Positions 16,370 to 24,157 of a DNA stretch of 46,066 nucleotides are shown here, in pieces. The stretch's first letter is position 1; each line of letters starts with the position of its first letter. Source of the stretch: Candidatus Gastranaerophilales bacterium. Its GTDB lineage: Bacteria > Cyanobacteriota > Vampirovibrionia > Gastranaerophilales > Gastranaerophilaceae. A program made the position numbers and the translations under genes. The notes below the pieces were generated by a model, which was given only the letters and a program-made list of their open reading frames with translations, had not been told where the DNA came from and did no database searches. The stretch is taken from assembly GCA_944324365.1 (NCBI GenBank), contig CALUWA010000013.1, positions 1-46,066 of the forward strand, given 5' to 3'.

Positions 16370-17524
16370 ATGGAATTTTTGATATTTTTTCTTGGGTTTT
16401 TAATAGGGGCGCTTGCGGTTTTTGTCCCTTCGTATTTTGTTAAAAAACAGGCAAAAACTGTTAACGATGCCGTGCTGGAGCAGATGAAGCTATATTTTGA
16501 AAATACGGCAAATCAGGTGTTGAAACAAAACTCTGCCCTTTTTTCCGAACAAAACAGAGAAAAACTTGAGGAGTTTTTTAAACGGTATAAAGAAAGTTCC
16601 CAATCTTTAAGTGACCAGAATAAAGAACGTCTGGAAGATTTTTTCAAGCGCTTTAAGGATAAAATAGAAGCATTTGAACGCCGAAATGAGGAAAATTTTA
16701 AGGTTGAAGCGGAAAACTTTACGCGTTTTGATATGAATATTAAGAGTTTTCTTGATGCCGGCAATAAAATTTCCCGCGATACAAATGCGTTGGTAAATGT
16801 TATGAAATCTGATAACAGAACCCAGGGGCATTGGGGTGAAATTGTTTTGGAAAGGGTTCTTGAGGCATCCGGCTTGAGAAAGGACGAAGAATATAAAGTT
16901 CAAAAGAGTATGACGGAAGGCAGACCTGATGCGACAATATTTTTGCCAGAGGGAAGATGCGTGTATATTGATGCAAAAACTTCACTTTCTTCCTGGGAAG
17001 CATATGTGAATTCTGAAGATGAAGGGGAAAAAGATACGGCACTCCGTGCATTTGTGGATTCTACCAAAACTCATATTACAAATCTGGCAAAGCGCGATTA
17101 TTCTTTGGATGAAGCATCTCCGGATTATGTTTTGATGTTTATTCCGATAGAAAGCTGTTATTCCATGATGTTTTGTGATGATTGCGCTCTTTGGGATTTG
17201 GCCTGGAAAAATAGAATTATGCCTGTGTCCCCTTCGACACTTTTGTCGGCATTAAAGATTATAAATGCATTCCATGTTGTCGATAGACAAAACAAAAATG
17301 CTATTGAGATTTCCCGTCTTTGTTCGGGTATGCTTGATAAGTTTGCAATGCTTTTGAGTGATATTTTAAAAGCCAGAAGTAATATTGATTCTGCGCTGAA
17401 AAAGCTGCAAGGGAAAGGTAATATTCTTTCGCAGATTGATAAGATTCAGGATTTGGGCGGAGTGTTATCAAAAGATCTTCCGGAACTTCCTGATGATTTA
17501 GTTTCTGATGTTGAGAATTGCTAG
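16370..17524 (+). CDS. rmuC: RmuC-family DNA recombination protein
   Basis: A 384-residue protein. Residues 1-24 are a hydrophobic N-terminal anchor. Residues 30-140 are a long coiled coil. Residues about 150-370 are the RmuC nuclease-like domain, with the family motifs NRTQGHWGE, GRPDATIFLPEG, VYIDAKTSL and FIPIESCY. RmuC proteins limit inversion at short inverted repeats, which fits a genome full of such repeats. Length is normal. It is transcribed alone from an extended -10 promoter. Confidence 0.92.
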   Translation: MEFLIFFLGFLIGALAVFVPSYFVKKQAKTVNDAVLEQMKLYFENTANQVLKQNSALFSEQNREKLEEFFKRYKESSQSLSDQNKERLEDFFKRFKDKIEAFERRNEENFKVEAENFTRFDMNIKSFLDAGNKISRDTNALVNVMKSDNRTQGHWGEIVLERVLEASGLRKDEEYKVQKSMTEGRPDATIFLPEGRCVYIDAKTSLSSWEAYVNSEDEGEKDTALRAFVDSTKTHITNLAKRDYSLDEASPDYVLMFIPIESCYSMMFCDDCALWDLAWKNRIMPVSPSTLLSALKIINAFHVVDRQNKNAIEISRLCSGMLDKFAMLLSDILKARSNIDSALKKLQGKGNILSQIDKIQDLGGVLSKDLPELPDDLVSDVENC

Positions 17525-17579
17525 TTATTGCGCTGGCTTATAATGAAGCTCTCTCGTAAATAAACTGTTTTTTGAAACA

Positions 17580-18650
17580 TTATTCTTTTACGCACAACTC
17601 ACAGCACATCTGGCATGCGCCAAAAACCTTTGCGGCTTTGAGATTCTTTCTAAAACAGCGGTAGTGCGGAAGATTAAAAGCTTCTTTTACGCTGTTTTCT
17701 CTTATGTTTCCGATTTTTTGAGAAAGACACGGGTAGACATCTCCTGCCGGGTTTATCATCATATTGGAAAACGGGTATTTGCAAGGTTCATAAATTTCTG
17801 ACACGGGTTTGTCAGCAGGCGTATTAAAGAATTTTTCAATCGCTTCAAGCGGATTTTTGCAATATTCAAATTTCGGGGCAAATCTGATTTGTACTTTTGA
17901 TTTTTTTGATAAACTTTCAAGCTCTCTGTATACTTCTTTAAAATGTTCCATATCAAAATATTTTTCAATAGGGTAATTCCCGTTAAATTCAGGCACAAAT
18001 CTGTCAAATAGTATGGAATTTTGTTTTAAATTATTGTTGCGCAAAAATGAAATTGATAAGAAATTAAACTTCATCTCATCACACATCTTATAAAGTTTTA
18101 CTAAATCATCAAGATTATTTTCAAGAACAATTGTTTTAATATCTATAAGCGGGCGATTTTTGCGGGCATTCATTTTTTCAAAATTTGCCGTAATTTTTTC
18201 AAAAATACCGTCTTTTGCACGGTTTTTGTCATGGTTTTTTCCGTACCCGTCTAAAGATACCGAAAGAAGCATCATTTTGCTTTTTATAAATGCATCTATA
18301 ATTTCGTCGTTAATTAAAATCCCGTTAGATACTACGTTCAATTTCCCTTTTGTTTTTTTTGCCGTGTACATAAGAATATCTATAAAATCTTTTCTCACGA
18401 GCGGTTCTCCGCCGACAAGAGTTACAAACGAATACCACGGAATCTGGTCTATTACGGAAAACCATTCTTCTGTTGTCAGTTCTTCTTTTGAGCGGTCATT
18501 TCCGACATAACAATACGGACATTGCAGGTTGCATCTGTATGTCAATTCAAAAAAATATCTCAGCGGGATAAGAGCTTTGCCGGATTTATCACGATAAGAC
18601 GGCAGGGCATACAAGTTCCTTCCAAAATCAAATAAATCCGATAAGTTCAT
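17580..18650 (-). CDS. Radical SAM protein with C-terminal SPASM-like Cys cluster
   Basis: A 356-residue protein. Cys40, Cys44 and Cys47 in CNLQCPYC bind the radical SAM [4Fe-4S] cluster; GGEPLVRKD and SVSLDGYGKNHD are the following family motifs. Five or more Cys in the last 90 residues (EPCKYPF, YPCLSQKIGN, CQMCCELC) form a SPASM/twitch-type region that holds extra clusters. Such enzymes modify peptides or act in cofactor maturation; no precursor peptide gene is adjacent, so the substrate is unknown. AAGGAGGAG precedes ATG 18650. The gene is divergent from the metal regulator, sharing a short intergenic region. Confidence 0.88.
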   Translation of the reverse strand: MNLSDLFDFGRNLYALPSYRDKSGKALIPLRYFFELTYRCNLQCPYCYVGNDRSKEELTTEEWFSVIDQIPWYSFVTLVGGEPLVRKDFIDILMYTAKKTKGKLNVVSNGILINDEIIDAFIKSKMMLLSVSLDGYGKNHDKNRAKDGIFEKITANFEKMNARKNRPLIDIKTIVLENNLDDLVKLYKMCDEMKFNFLSISFLRNNNLKQNSILFDRFVPEFNGNYPIEKYFDMEHFKEVYRELESLSKKSKVQIRFAPKFEYCKNPLEAIEKFFNTPADKPVSEIYEPCKYPFSNMMINPAGDVYPCLSQKIGNIRENSVKEAFNLPHYRCFRKNLKAAKVFGACQMCCELCVKE

Positions 18651-18696
18651 AGCTCCTCCTTAAATTCCTACTCTTATAATACACCAAAATAACCGC

Positions 18697-18725
18697 TTGA
18701 CAAAATGTTAGGTTTACCTTACATT
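18697..18725 (+). promoter_or_regulatory. Promoter of the DtxR-like gene with embedded metal-box-like operator
   Basis: TTGACA at 18697-18702 and TACATT at 18720-18725, 17-base spacer. Between them TTAGGTTTACCTTA (18708-18721) is an imperfect palindrome (AGGT-TT-ACCT core) that resembles the TTAGGT...ACCTAA half-sites of DtxR/IdeR operators. This suggests autoregulation. Confidence 0.6.
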
Positions 18726-18830
18726 ATATTTGTTACAATTTTACACTCACATACAAAACATACGTGTCCCGAAATCAACCACCTCTTTTTACGCAGATTT
18801 CGGGACTGGCATCAGGGAAAGGAAATTAAA

Positions 18831-19256
18831 TTGAGTTCCAAACAGTTAACCTCCAGTTTAGAAGACTATATTGAAGTCATAAGCAATAATTTAAAACAGC
18901 ACCAAAAAGTCCGGGCGATTGATATCTCGCGCGAGCTGAATGTCAGCAGAGCATCGGTAAGCGAGGCCTTAAAAAGGCTTGCGGATATGGGTTTGATAAA
19001 CTATTCCAGATACGATGTAATTTCTATAACAGAAGAGGGCGAAAAGGCTGCGCAAAGGGTTATTAACCGTCATAATCTGCTCAAAAGTTTTTTTACGGAA
19101 ATTCTCGGGCTTGAGGAAAATGAGGCTGCCGAAAATGCCTGCCGTATTGAGCATGTAATTACCGAAAATGTTTATGAAAAATTAACCGGCTATTTAGAAT
19201 TTAATCGTGAACATCCGGAATTTGCACAAAGCTTTTTATCTTCAAAAAGGAAATAG
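18831..19256 (+). CDS. DtxR/MntR-family metal-dependent transcriptional regulator
   Basis: A 141-residue protein if started at TTG 18831, which follows AAAGGAAA by a normal distance and gives the family's usual N-terminus (QLTSSLEDYIEVI). Residues 1-65 are the winged helix-turn-helix (VRAIDISRELNVSRASVSEALKRLADMGLI). Residues 66-141 are the metal-binding and dimerisation domain (HNLLKSFF, AENACRIEHVI with the Glu/His ligands), without the C-terminal SH3-like domain, so MntR-like. The longer frame from ATG 18705 is not credible because that ATG lies inside the promoter spacer. A DtxR-type palindrome in the promoter suggests control by iron or manganese. Confidence 0.85.
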   Translation: MSSKQLTSSLEDYIEVISNNLKQHQKVRAIDISRELNVSRASVSEALKRLADMGLINYSRYDVISITEEGEKAAQRVINRHNLLKSFFTEILGLEENEAAENACRIEHVITENVYEKLTGYLEFNREHPEFAQSFLSSKRK

Positions 19257-19258
19257 TG

Positions 19259-20275
19259 ATGAATATTGTAAAAGTTACGGGAAAATTCCTCGATCAGCCT
19301 TTGCTGGTTGCAAGGTTTAATAAGGCTGTGCCAGCTCTTCTGGCCGGTGCCGGCGGTTTATACTGTGCAAATGAAACTTTAAAAGCAAAAGAACATAGCA
19401 GAAAAAAAGTTGCAATAAGAACATTTACTACAATGGGGGTGACTGCGGCTTCCGCTCTTGCGGCTCCGAAAATTACAAACAAAATATTTAAAAATTCAGA
19501 AGAAATAAGAGGAATCAAGCAGATAGTCAAAGATAATAAAGGGCTTATCGGAGCGTATCTTAAAGAAAACAATGTAGATGAAGTGACTGCACAAATTCTT
19601 GAAAAAGCAAAGAAAAAAGTTTTGAAATTCAGCGAAGTAAAAACGCTTTTTAAAAGTATCGGCAAAGAAGAAAACGGTAAAAAACTATTAAACGAGCTGA
19701 TTCCTGATCCGGAAAATATAGATTCCGAAAAGATTTTTTCGGAAATAGGAAGGTTGTCGCTTTTCGGGTTAATTCCGGTTGTTGGCGGAATAACCGGGGG
19801 AATAATCGGCGATAAGCTCACTACAAAACATTGGAAATCAAAGATTCCGGATAAAATCAAAGAAGGTTCTTATCAGTATCTTGCAAATATATTTTTGTGT
19901 AATATCGGCGCCGGAGGTGCGCTTGCGATATTGGAAAAATTAAATATAAAATCAAAAGCTGCGCGGGCTGTCGGAATGGTTTGCGGAATTCTTGCAACGG
20001 GTGTAATCGGCGGGAGTGCGATTGCAAACTTAATAGGGCAAAAGGTTATTGACCCTATGCTTCATCAAAAGCATCAAAAAGGTAATTTATTTAATGAAAG
20101 AAAGCCGGAACCTCTTGATATAGGTTTGCATACCGATGATATTGCAACTGTTGCCGTGATGTCGGGGCTTAAATGGATAGAGCCGGCACTGCCGCTTATG
20201 TATTCAATCTCCGGGTACAGAGCCGGAATAGGATACCGTAACGGTGAGAAAATCCGGCATAAAAATCATTCATAA
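19259..20275 (+). CDS. Membrane protein of unknown function
   Basis: About 338 residues. I do not recognise the family. It has several hydrophobic Gly/Ala-rich segments (VPALLAGAGGLYCA, FGLIPVVGGITGGIIGD, GMVCGILATGVIGGSAIANLIG) separated by a charged helical region (residues 85-160), suggesting 4-6 membrane helices. It starts three bases after the metal regulator stop with AAAGGAAA upstream, so it is in the same operon. Its stop is 3 bases from the convergent gene at 20279, whose product has a similar alternation of Gly/Ala-rich membrane segments and basic helices. A metal-related membrane role is a guess from context. Confidence 0.6.
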   Translation: MNIVKVTGKFLDQPLLVARFNKAVPALLAGAGGLYCANETLKAKEHSRKKVAIRTFTTMGVTAASALAAPKITNKIFKNSEEIRGIKQIVKDNKGLIGAYLKENNVDEVTAQILEKAKKKVLKFSEVKTLFKSIGKEENGKKLLNELIPDPENIDSEKIFSEIGRLSLFGLIPVVGGITGGIIGDKLTTKHWKSKIPDKIKEGSYQYLANIFLCNIGAGGALAILEKLNIKSKAARAVGMVCGILATGVIGGSAIANLIGQKVIDPMLHQKHQKGNLFNERKPEPLDIGLHTDDIATVAVMSGLKWIEPALPLMYSISGYRAGIGYRNGEKIRHKNHS

Positions 20276-20278
20276 TAA

Positions 20279-21601
20279 TCATGCCTTTTGCTGCGGTTGA
20301 AAGTTGGAATTTCCTACTCCGTGATTGTATCTGTATTGCGTAAGTAGTCTGCTGACAAGTGCTAGCAGGCCGCCGACAACAAGCAGGCTGAACATAAACG
20401 GCACCATTGCGATTACAGCTTTGCCCTTGAAAAGTTCTGCTGTTTTTTGTTTTAAAAGTTTTTCATCTCCGTTTGAGAGCTTTTTGGCAATTTCAGGAAT
20501 ATCATTAAGTGAAGCAACCGTAAATTCTTTTGCTGTTTCATCTCTTTTTAAGATATCGGTGAATTTTTTGTTTTTGTATAAGATTGATTTAAAACCTTCG
20601 TCAAACAGAGTGCTTCCGAATATTGTATAGAGAGCGATTATCGGAACTCTTGTCGCTACTTCCTGAACATCCAGTTTGCCGCGGTCTTTTGCGGCTCCAA
20701 AGTAGCCTGCAACCCCTGATAAAACAGTAACTGCAAGCTGTCCGGCTCCCAGTGCAAGGCTTCCGTCAGCTTTTCTTGCAAAATCCAGGTTTAAATATTT
20801 ATCCAGGAATTTTCTGAGTTTTGGAGATTTTACTCCGCATTTTTCAAGTCCGGAATATATTTTTGCACCCGGATTTAAGAAAATTTCGCACGCTTTTGAA
20901 ACGGCTTTGCTTTTTTGACCGGCGGTTCCCAAAATTAAGCTTGCGGCAAATGCAGAAGCTGAAAAAATTCCGGCTTTTTTCAGATGAGAAATTGCGCTTT
21001 TTTCAACGCGTTCTTTGGAGGAGTTATCTTCTTTTTTGTTTTTATCGAGGTTTACAATGTTTGAAAAATCTGCTTTGTTAAAAACTTTCAGAGTAAAAAG
21101 ATTTTTTGCAAAACTCAGTGCATATTCGGCTGCCGGAATTGCAGCACAGCTCATTACAATTGCGGCTTTTACCGGAAGAAGCTTCTGTGCATTTTTTGAA
21201 TCTTTCAGAACTTCTTTTACGGGTTTTGAAATATCTGCGCGTAAGTTTTCAGGCAATTTTTTGGCAAAAATTTTCCTTCTTGAAAGATATTCGCCCATAA
21301 GCTGCGGCATGTAAAAGAACAATGCACCCTCGCAAACTTCTAAAAAGGAAATTTCCGAAAAATCCGCAAGACTTCTTGAAAAAATTGCTTTTGGAAACCA
21401 GTTTGTTAAAGTTGCCTGTGCAAATCTTGAATGCGACAGCCCGGAATCTCCTTCCTTTAAATCAATAACTTTTGCCAAAAATTTTTGTTTTTTATTTAAC
21501 CTGTCGGTCAGTTCTGTGGAAATTCTGCTTGCGGCCGGCAGTTTGGATTGAAACGGCACATTTGAATTGAACTTGTTATTTACATTAAGATTGTATGACA
21601 T
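20279..21601 (-). CDS. Membrane protein of unknown function with SF[RQ]-type N-terminal motif
   Basis: About 440 residues when started at ATG 21601, which has GAGGAA eight bases upstream; the frame could extend to a GTG at 21616, but that codon overlaps the Shine-Dalgarno. The N-terminus MSYNLNVNNKFNSNVPFQSK resembles the start of the amidohydrolase at 7285 (SFRG). Predicted hydrophobic segments include AAIVMSCAAIPAAEYAL, AGIFSASAFAASLILG, AGQLAVTVLSGVAGYFG and VPFMFSLLVVGGLLALV near the C-terminus. The family is not recognised. Convergent with the gene ending at 20275, with only 3 bases between them. Confidence 0.6.
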   Translation of the reverse strand: MSYNLNVNNKFNSNVPFQSKLPAASRISTELTDRLNKKQKFLAKVIDLKEGDSGLSHSRFAQATLTNWFPKAIFSRSLADFSEISFLEVCEGALFFYMPQLMGEYLSRRKIFAKKLPENLRADISKPVKEVLKDSKNAQKLLPVKAAIVMSCAAIPAAEYALSFAKNLFTLKVFNKADFSNIVNLDKNKKEDNSSKERVEKSAISHLKKAGIFSASAFAASLILGTAGQKSKAVSKACEIFLNPGAKIYSGLEKCGVKSPKLRKFLDKYLNLDFARKADGSLALGAGQLAVTVLSGVAGYFGAAKDRGKLDVQEVATRVPIIALYTIFGSTLFDEGFKSILYKNKKFTDILKRDETAKEFTVASLNDIPEIAKKLSNGDEKLLKQKTAELFKGKAVIAMVPFMFSLLVVGGLLALVSRLLTQYRYNHGVGNSNFQPQQKA

Positions 21602-21634
21602 ATTAAAATTCCTCACGCTTGAAAATATACAAAC

Positions 21635-21666
21635 AAAAAAGCCGGTCGTTATTTCAGACCGGCTTT
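21635..21666 (-). terminator. Terminator of the Met-rich peptide gene
   Basis: On the minus strand AAAGCCGGTC-loop-GACCGGCTTT followed by a T-run (A-run at 21635-21640 on plus). It lies 27 bases after the small ORF stop and upstream of the gene at 21601, so it isolates the small gene. Confidence 0.85.
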
Positions 21667-21693
21667 GACATCCCTTTTATAATGCTAAAAACA

Positions 21694-21786
21694 TCACATT
21701 CGGCAGGTCAAAACCGGCATGCACATCATCATCTGCATACCCATCATCATTGCCATAGTATTGTTTTTAATTAACTGTGTTTTCAA
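21694..21786 (-). CDS. 30-residue methionine-rich peptide
   Basis: TTG at 21786 with AGGAAAA eight bases upstream opens a 30-codon frame: MKTQLIKNNT then MAMMMGMQMMMCMPV and LTCRM. Eleven residues are Met and two are Cys, an extreme composition. A shorter version could start at ATG 21756 (20 residues), but that start lacks a ribosome binding site. A promoter (21817-21845) and a strong terminator (21635-21666) bracket it, so it looks like a complete single-gene unit. Met/Cys clusters bind soft metals such as Cu(I), so metal binding is a reasonable guess; I know of no named family. Confidence 0.6.
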   Translation of the reverse strand: MKTQLIKNNTMAMMMGMQMMMCMPVLTCRM

Positions 21787-21816
21787 AACTTTTTCCTATA
21801 ATTTTCTAACAGCCAA

Positions 21817-21845
21817 AGCGTATAAAAAAATATTCTAATTGTCAA
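21817..21845 (-). promoter_or_regulatory. Promoter of the Met-rich peptide gene
   Basis: Minus strand TTGACA at 21840-21845 and TACGCT at 21817-21822, 17-base spacer (TATACG two bases earlier is an alternative -10). The start would be near 21810, about 24 bases before the TTG. Confidence 0.6.
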
Positions 21846-21965
21846 TACCGTGATTACAAATGAGATTGCAAAAAATGTTACTTCATGTCATTATTTATAT
21901 AAACCCGTTTGCGGTAATTTTTCAAAATACAGACAGGAGAGAAAGGGATTAATTAAGGGGAAGCT

Positions 21966-23792
21966 ATGGAATATAAACTAAAAGATACTAATTCAAAAAC
22001 GGCATTTAATTACGGCTATCTTTTGAACAAGATTTATCCTTATATAAGACCGGTTATGGGGCGTGCTTTTTTGAATCTTTTAATAGCAATTCCTTTAGGT
22101 TTACTTGATGGCGTTGTGGCGTTGTCATTAAAACCGTATCTTGATTTTGTTGTAAACGGAACACCGGAACAAACCTGGACATTTTTAGGGCATACCGTAC
22201 ATTTGCAGTCCTGGCTTGCGTTTATTATTCCGTTTGGTATTGTAGGGTTTGCGCTTGTTCAGGGGTTGTTAAAATATGCAAGCAACTATCTTACAGACTG
22301 GACCGGTAATAAGGTTTCCAACGCATTAAAAGTTGATTTGTTCAGAAAATTAACAAAACTGGATCCGAAATTTTATGATGTAAACTCTTCCGGAATTGTT
22401 TTGTCGAGATTTTTGACAGATCCGGAAACTGCTTCAAAAAGTATTATAAATAGTTTGAAATCATTAATTGCTTCTGCATTTGGACTTGTCGGGCTTGTTG
22501 CTGTTTTGCTTTATAATTCCTGGCTGCTTGCCATAATCGGGGTTGTTGTAATGGGAATTGCTATTACACCGGTTACAATTATCAGAAAAAGAATTAAAAA
22601 AGTATCCAATGCCACGATGGTTGTTCTCGGAAATATGACTACAAATTTTAATGAAACTTTTTCCGGAAACAGAGTAATGGCGGCTTATAACCTGCAGGAA
22701 TTGCAGGACAAAAAATTTGAAAGACAGGTTCAGGAACAATTTGATTTAACAATGTCATTAACAAAGCGGGTTGGGTGGATGTCGCCTATTATGTATTTTG
22801 TTTGTTCTATAGGTGTGGCTCTTGTTATGGCGCTTGGTAATCACCTTATCCTCACCGGTGCAATGACTGCCGGAAGTTTTGCGTCATTTGTTACGTCGCT
22901 GCTGCTTTTGTATAAACCGACCAAAACACTCGGAAATGATTTGGCAAATCTTCAGACAACATTCGTTGCAATGAGTCGTGTTTTTGAGTTGTTTGATTTG
23001 GAACCGGAAATTGAATCCGGTAACGTTAAAATGCAGGGGCTAAATGAAGCTATAGAATTTAAAAACGTTAATTTTGAATATGAAAAAGATGTTCCTGTGT
23101 TGAAGAATTTTAGTCTTAAAGTTGCAAAAAATGAAACGATAGCTCTTGTGGGAAATTCCGGCGGTGGAAAAAGTACGGTTGTAAGTTTGCTGCCGCGTTT
23201 TTACGATGTGAAATCGGGTTCAATAGAATTTGACGGAGTTGATATTAGAAAATTTGATTTGAATTCATTGAGGGATAATATTTCTTTTGTATTCCAGGAT
23301 AATTTTATGTTCACGGGAACTATCAGGGAAAATATTCTGCTCGGAAATGAAAAGGCTTCTCAAGATGATATCGACAGAGTTGTTAAGCTTGCGCATCTTG
23401 ATGAATTTATTGAAACTCTCGAAGACGGTTTGGATACGGAACTCGGCGAGAGAGGAACGACACTTTCCGGCGGACAAAGACAGAGAGTTGCAATAGCCCG
23501 CGCAATGATTAAGGATGCTCCTATTGTTATTTTGGATGAGGCAACTTCTGCCTTAGATAATGAATCTGAAGCAATTGTTCAAAAGGCGCTTGATAATTTG
23601 ATGCAAAATAAAACCGTTTTTGTTATTGCTCACCGACTGTCTACGATAAGCAATGCCGACAGAATTGCGGTTATACATGACGGCGAACTGACGGAGCTTG
23701 GAACACACGACGAGCTTATAAAAAATGAAAACGGATTTTATAAAAAACTTTATGATATGCAGTTCAAGACACAGGAGGCCGCTGCATTATGA
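21966..23792 (+). CDS. MsbA-like ABC exporter (fused membrane and ATPase domains)
   Basis: A 608-residue half-transporter. Residues 25-330 are a type I exporter membrane domain with about six helices. Residues 362-600 are the ATPase: Walker A GNSGGGKST (396-404), Q-loop in FVFQDN, signature LSGGQRQRVAIARA (500 on), Walker B IVILDEATSALD, and the switch His in VIAHRLST. Full-length, all motifs intact, expected to work as a homodimer flipping lipid-linked substrates such as lipid A core or glycolipid. AGGGGA precedes ATG 21966. It overlaps the next gene by 4 bases (ATGA). Confidence 0.88.
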   Translation: MEYKLKDTNSKTAFNYGYLLNKIYPYIRPVMGRAFLNLLIAIPLGLLDGVVALSLKPYLDFVVNGTPEQTWTFLGHTVHLQSWLAFIIPFGIVGFALVQGLLKYASNYLTDWTGNKVSNALKVDLFRKLTKLDPKFYDVNSSGIVLSRFLTDPETASKSIINSLKSLIASAFGLVGLVAVLLYNSWLLAIIGVVVMGIAITPVTIIRKRIKKVSNATMVVLGNMTTNFNETFSGNRVMAAYNLQELQDKKFERQVQEQFDLTMSLTKRVGWMSPIMYFVCSIGVALVMALGNHLILTGAMTAGSFASFVTSLLLLYKPTKTLGNDLANLQTTFVAMSRVFELFDLEPEIESGNVKMQGLNEAIEFKNVNFEYEKDVPVLKNFSLKVAKNETIALVGNSGGGKSTVVSLLPRFYDVKSGSIEFDGVDIRKFDLNSLRDNISFVFQDNFMFTGTIRENILLGNEKASQDDIDRVVKLAHLDEFIETLEDGLDTELGERGTTLSGGQRQRVAIARAMIKDAPIVILDEATSALDNESEAIVQKALDNLMQNKTVFVIAHRLSTISNADRIAVIHDGELTELGTHDELIKNENGFYKKLYDMQFKTQEAAAL

Positions 23793-24139
23793 ATATAATT
23801 ATAAAAAAATGGATAGAGCCCTATGTATTGTTGGAAACCTCAAAAAAATTCTTTGATATGAAGGATTACACGTTCGACGGGTTTTCAAAAAATATGGTTA
23901 AAACAGAATTTTTAAAGGCATTGGCGAATGCCGGCGGAACGGCTTTCGGATTATATATGAAAAATGTAAATAAATTTTATTTGTTTACATCAGAAAAAAA
24001 GATTGATGTTCAAAAAGAGCTTCTGGAAGATATGTTAAATTTTAATCCGGAGGATTTGGAATTTACGGAAGATACGGATGTACCCGTAAATTTGGTTGAT
24101 ATGGGGAAGGCAGAAGCCGGTATTATTATGATAGATTAG
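23789..24139 (+). CDS. Small hypothetical protein coupled to the ABC exporter
   Basis: A 116-residue, soluble-looking acidic protein with no recognised motif; it ends DMGKAEAGIIMID. Its ATG overlaps the exporter stop (ATGA), so it is translationally coupled to it. It may be an accessory or regulatory subunit, but nothing in the sequence says what it does. The GH13-like gene starts 18 bases downstream, and the three form an operon. Confidence 0.6.
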   Translation: MNIIIKKWIEPYVLLETSKKFFDMKDYTFDGFSKNMVKTEFLKALANAGGTAFGLYMKNVNKFYLFTSEKKIDVQKELLEDMLNFNPEDLEFTEDTDVPVNLVDMGKAEAGIIMID

Positions 24140-24157
24140 AATTAGATTGGAGATAAT

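Noticed and set aside
18705..18830. 42-residue N-terminal extension of the DtxR-like protein
   Set aside because: The ATG lies between the -35 and -10 boxes of the promoter, so it cannot be in the mRNA.
19294..19860. 188-residue minus-strand ORF opposite the membrane protein
   Set aside because: It is a shadow of the plus-strand gene, without a start signal, and conflicts with a well-supported operon.
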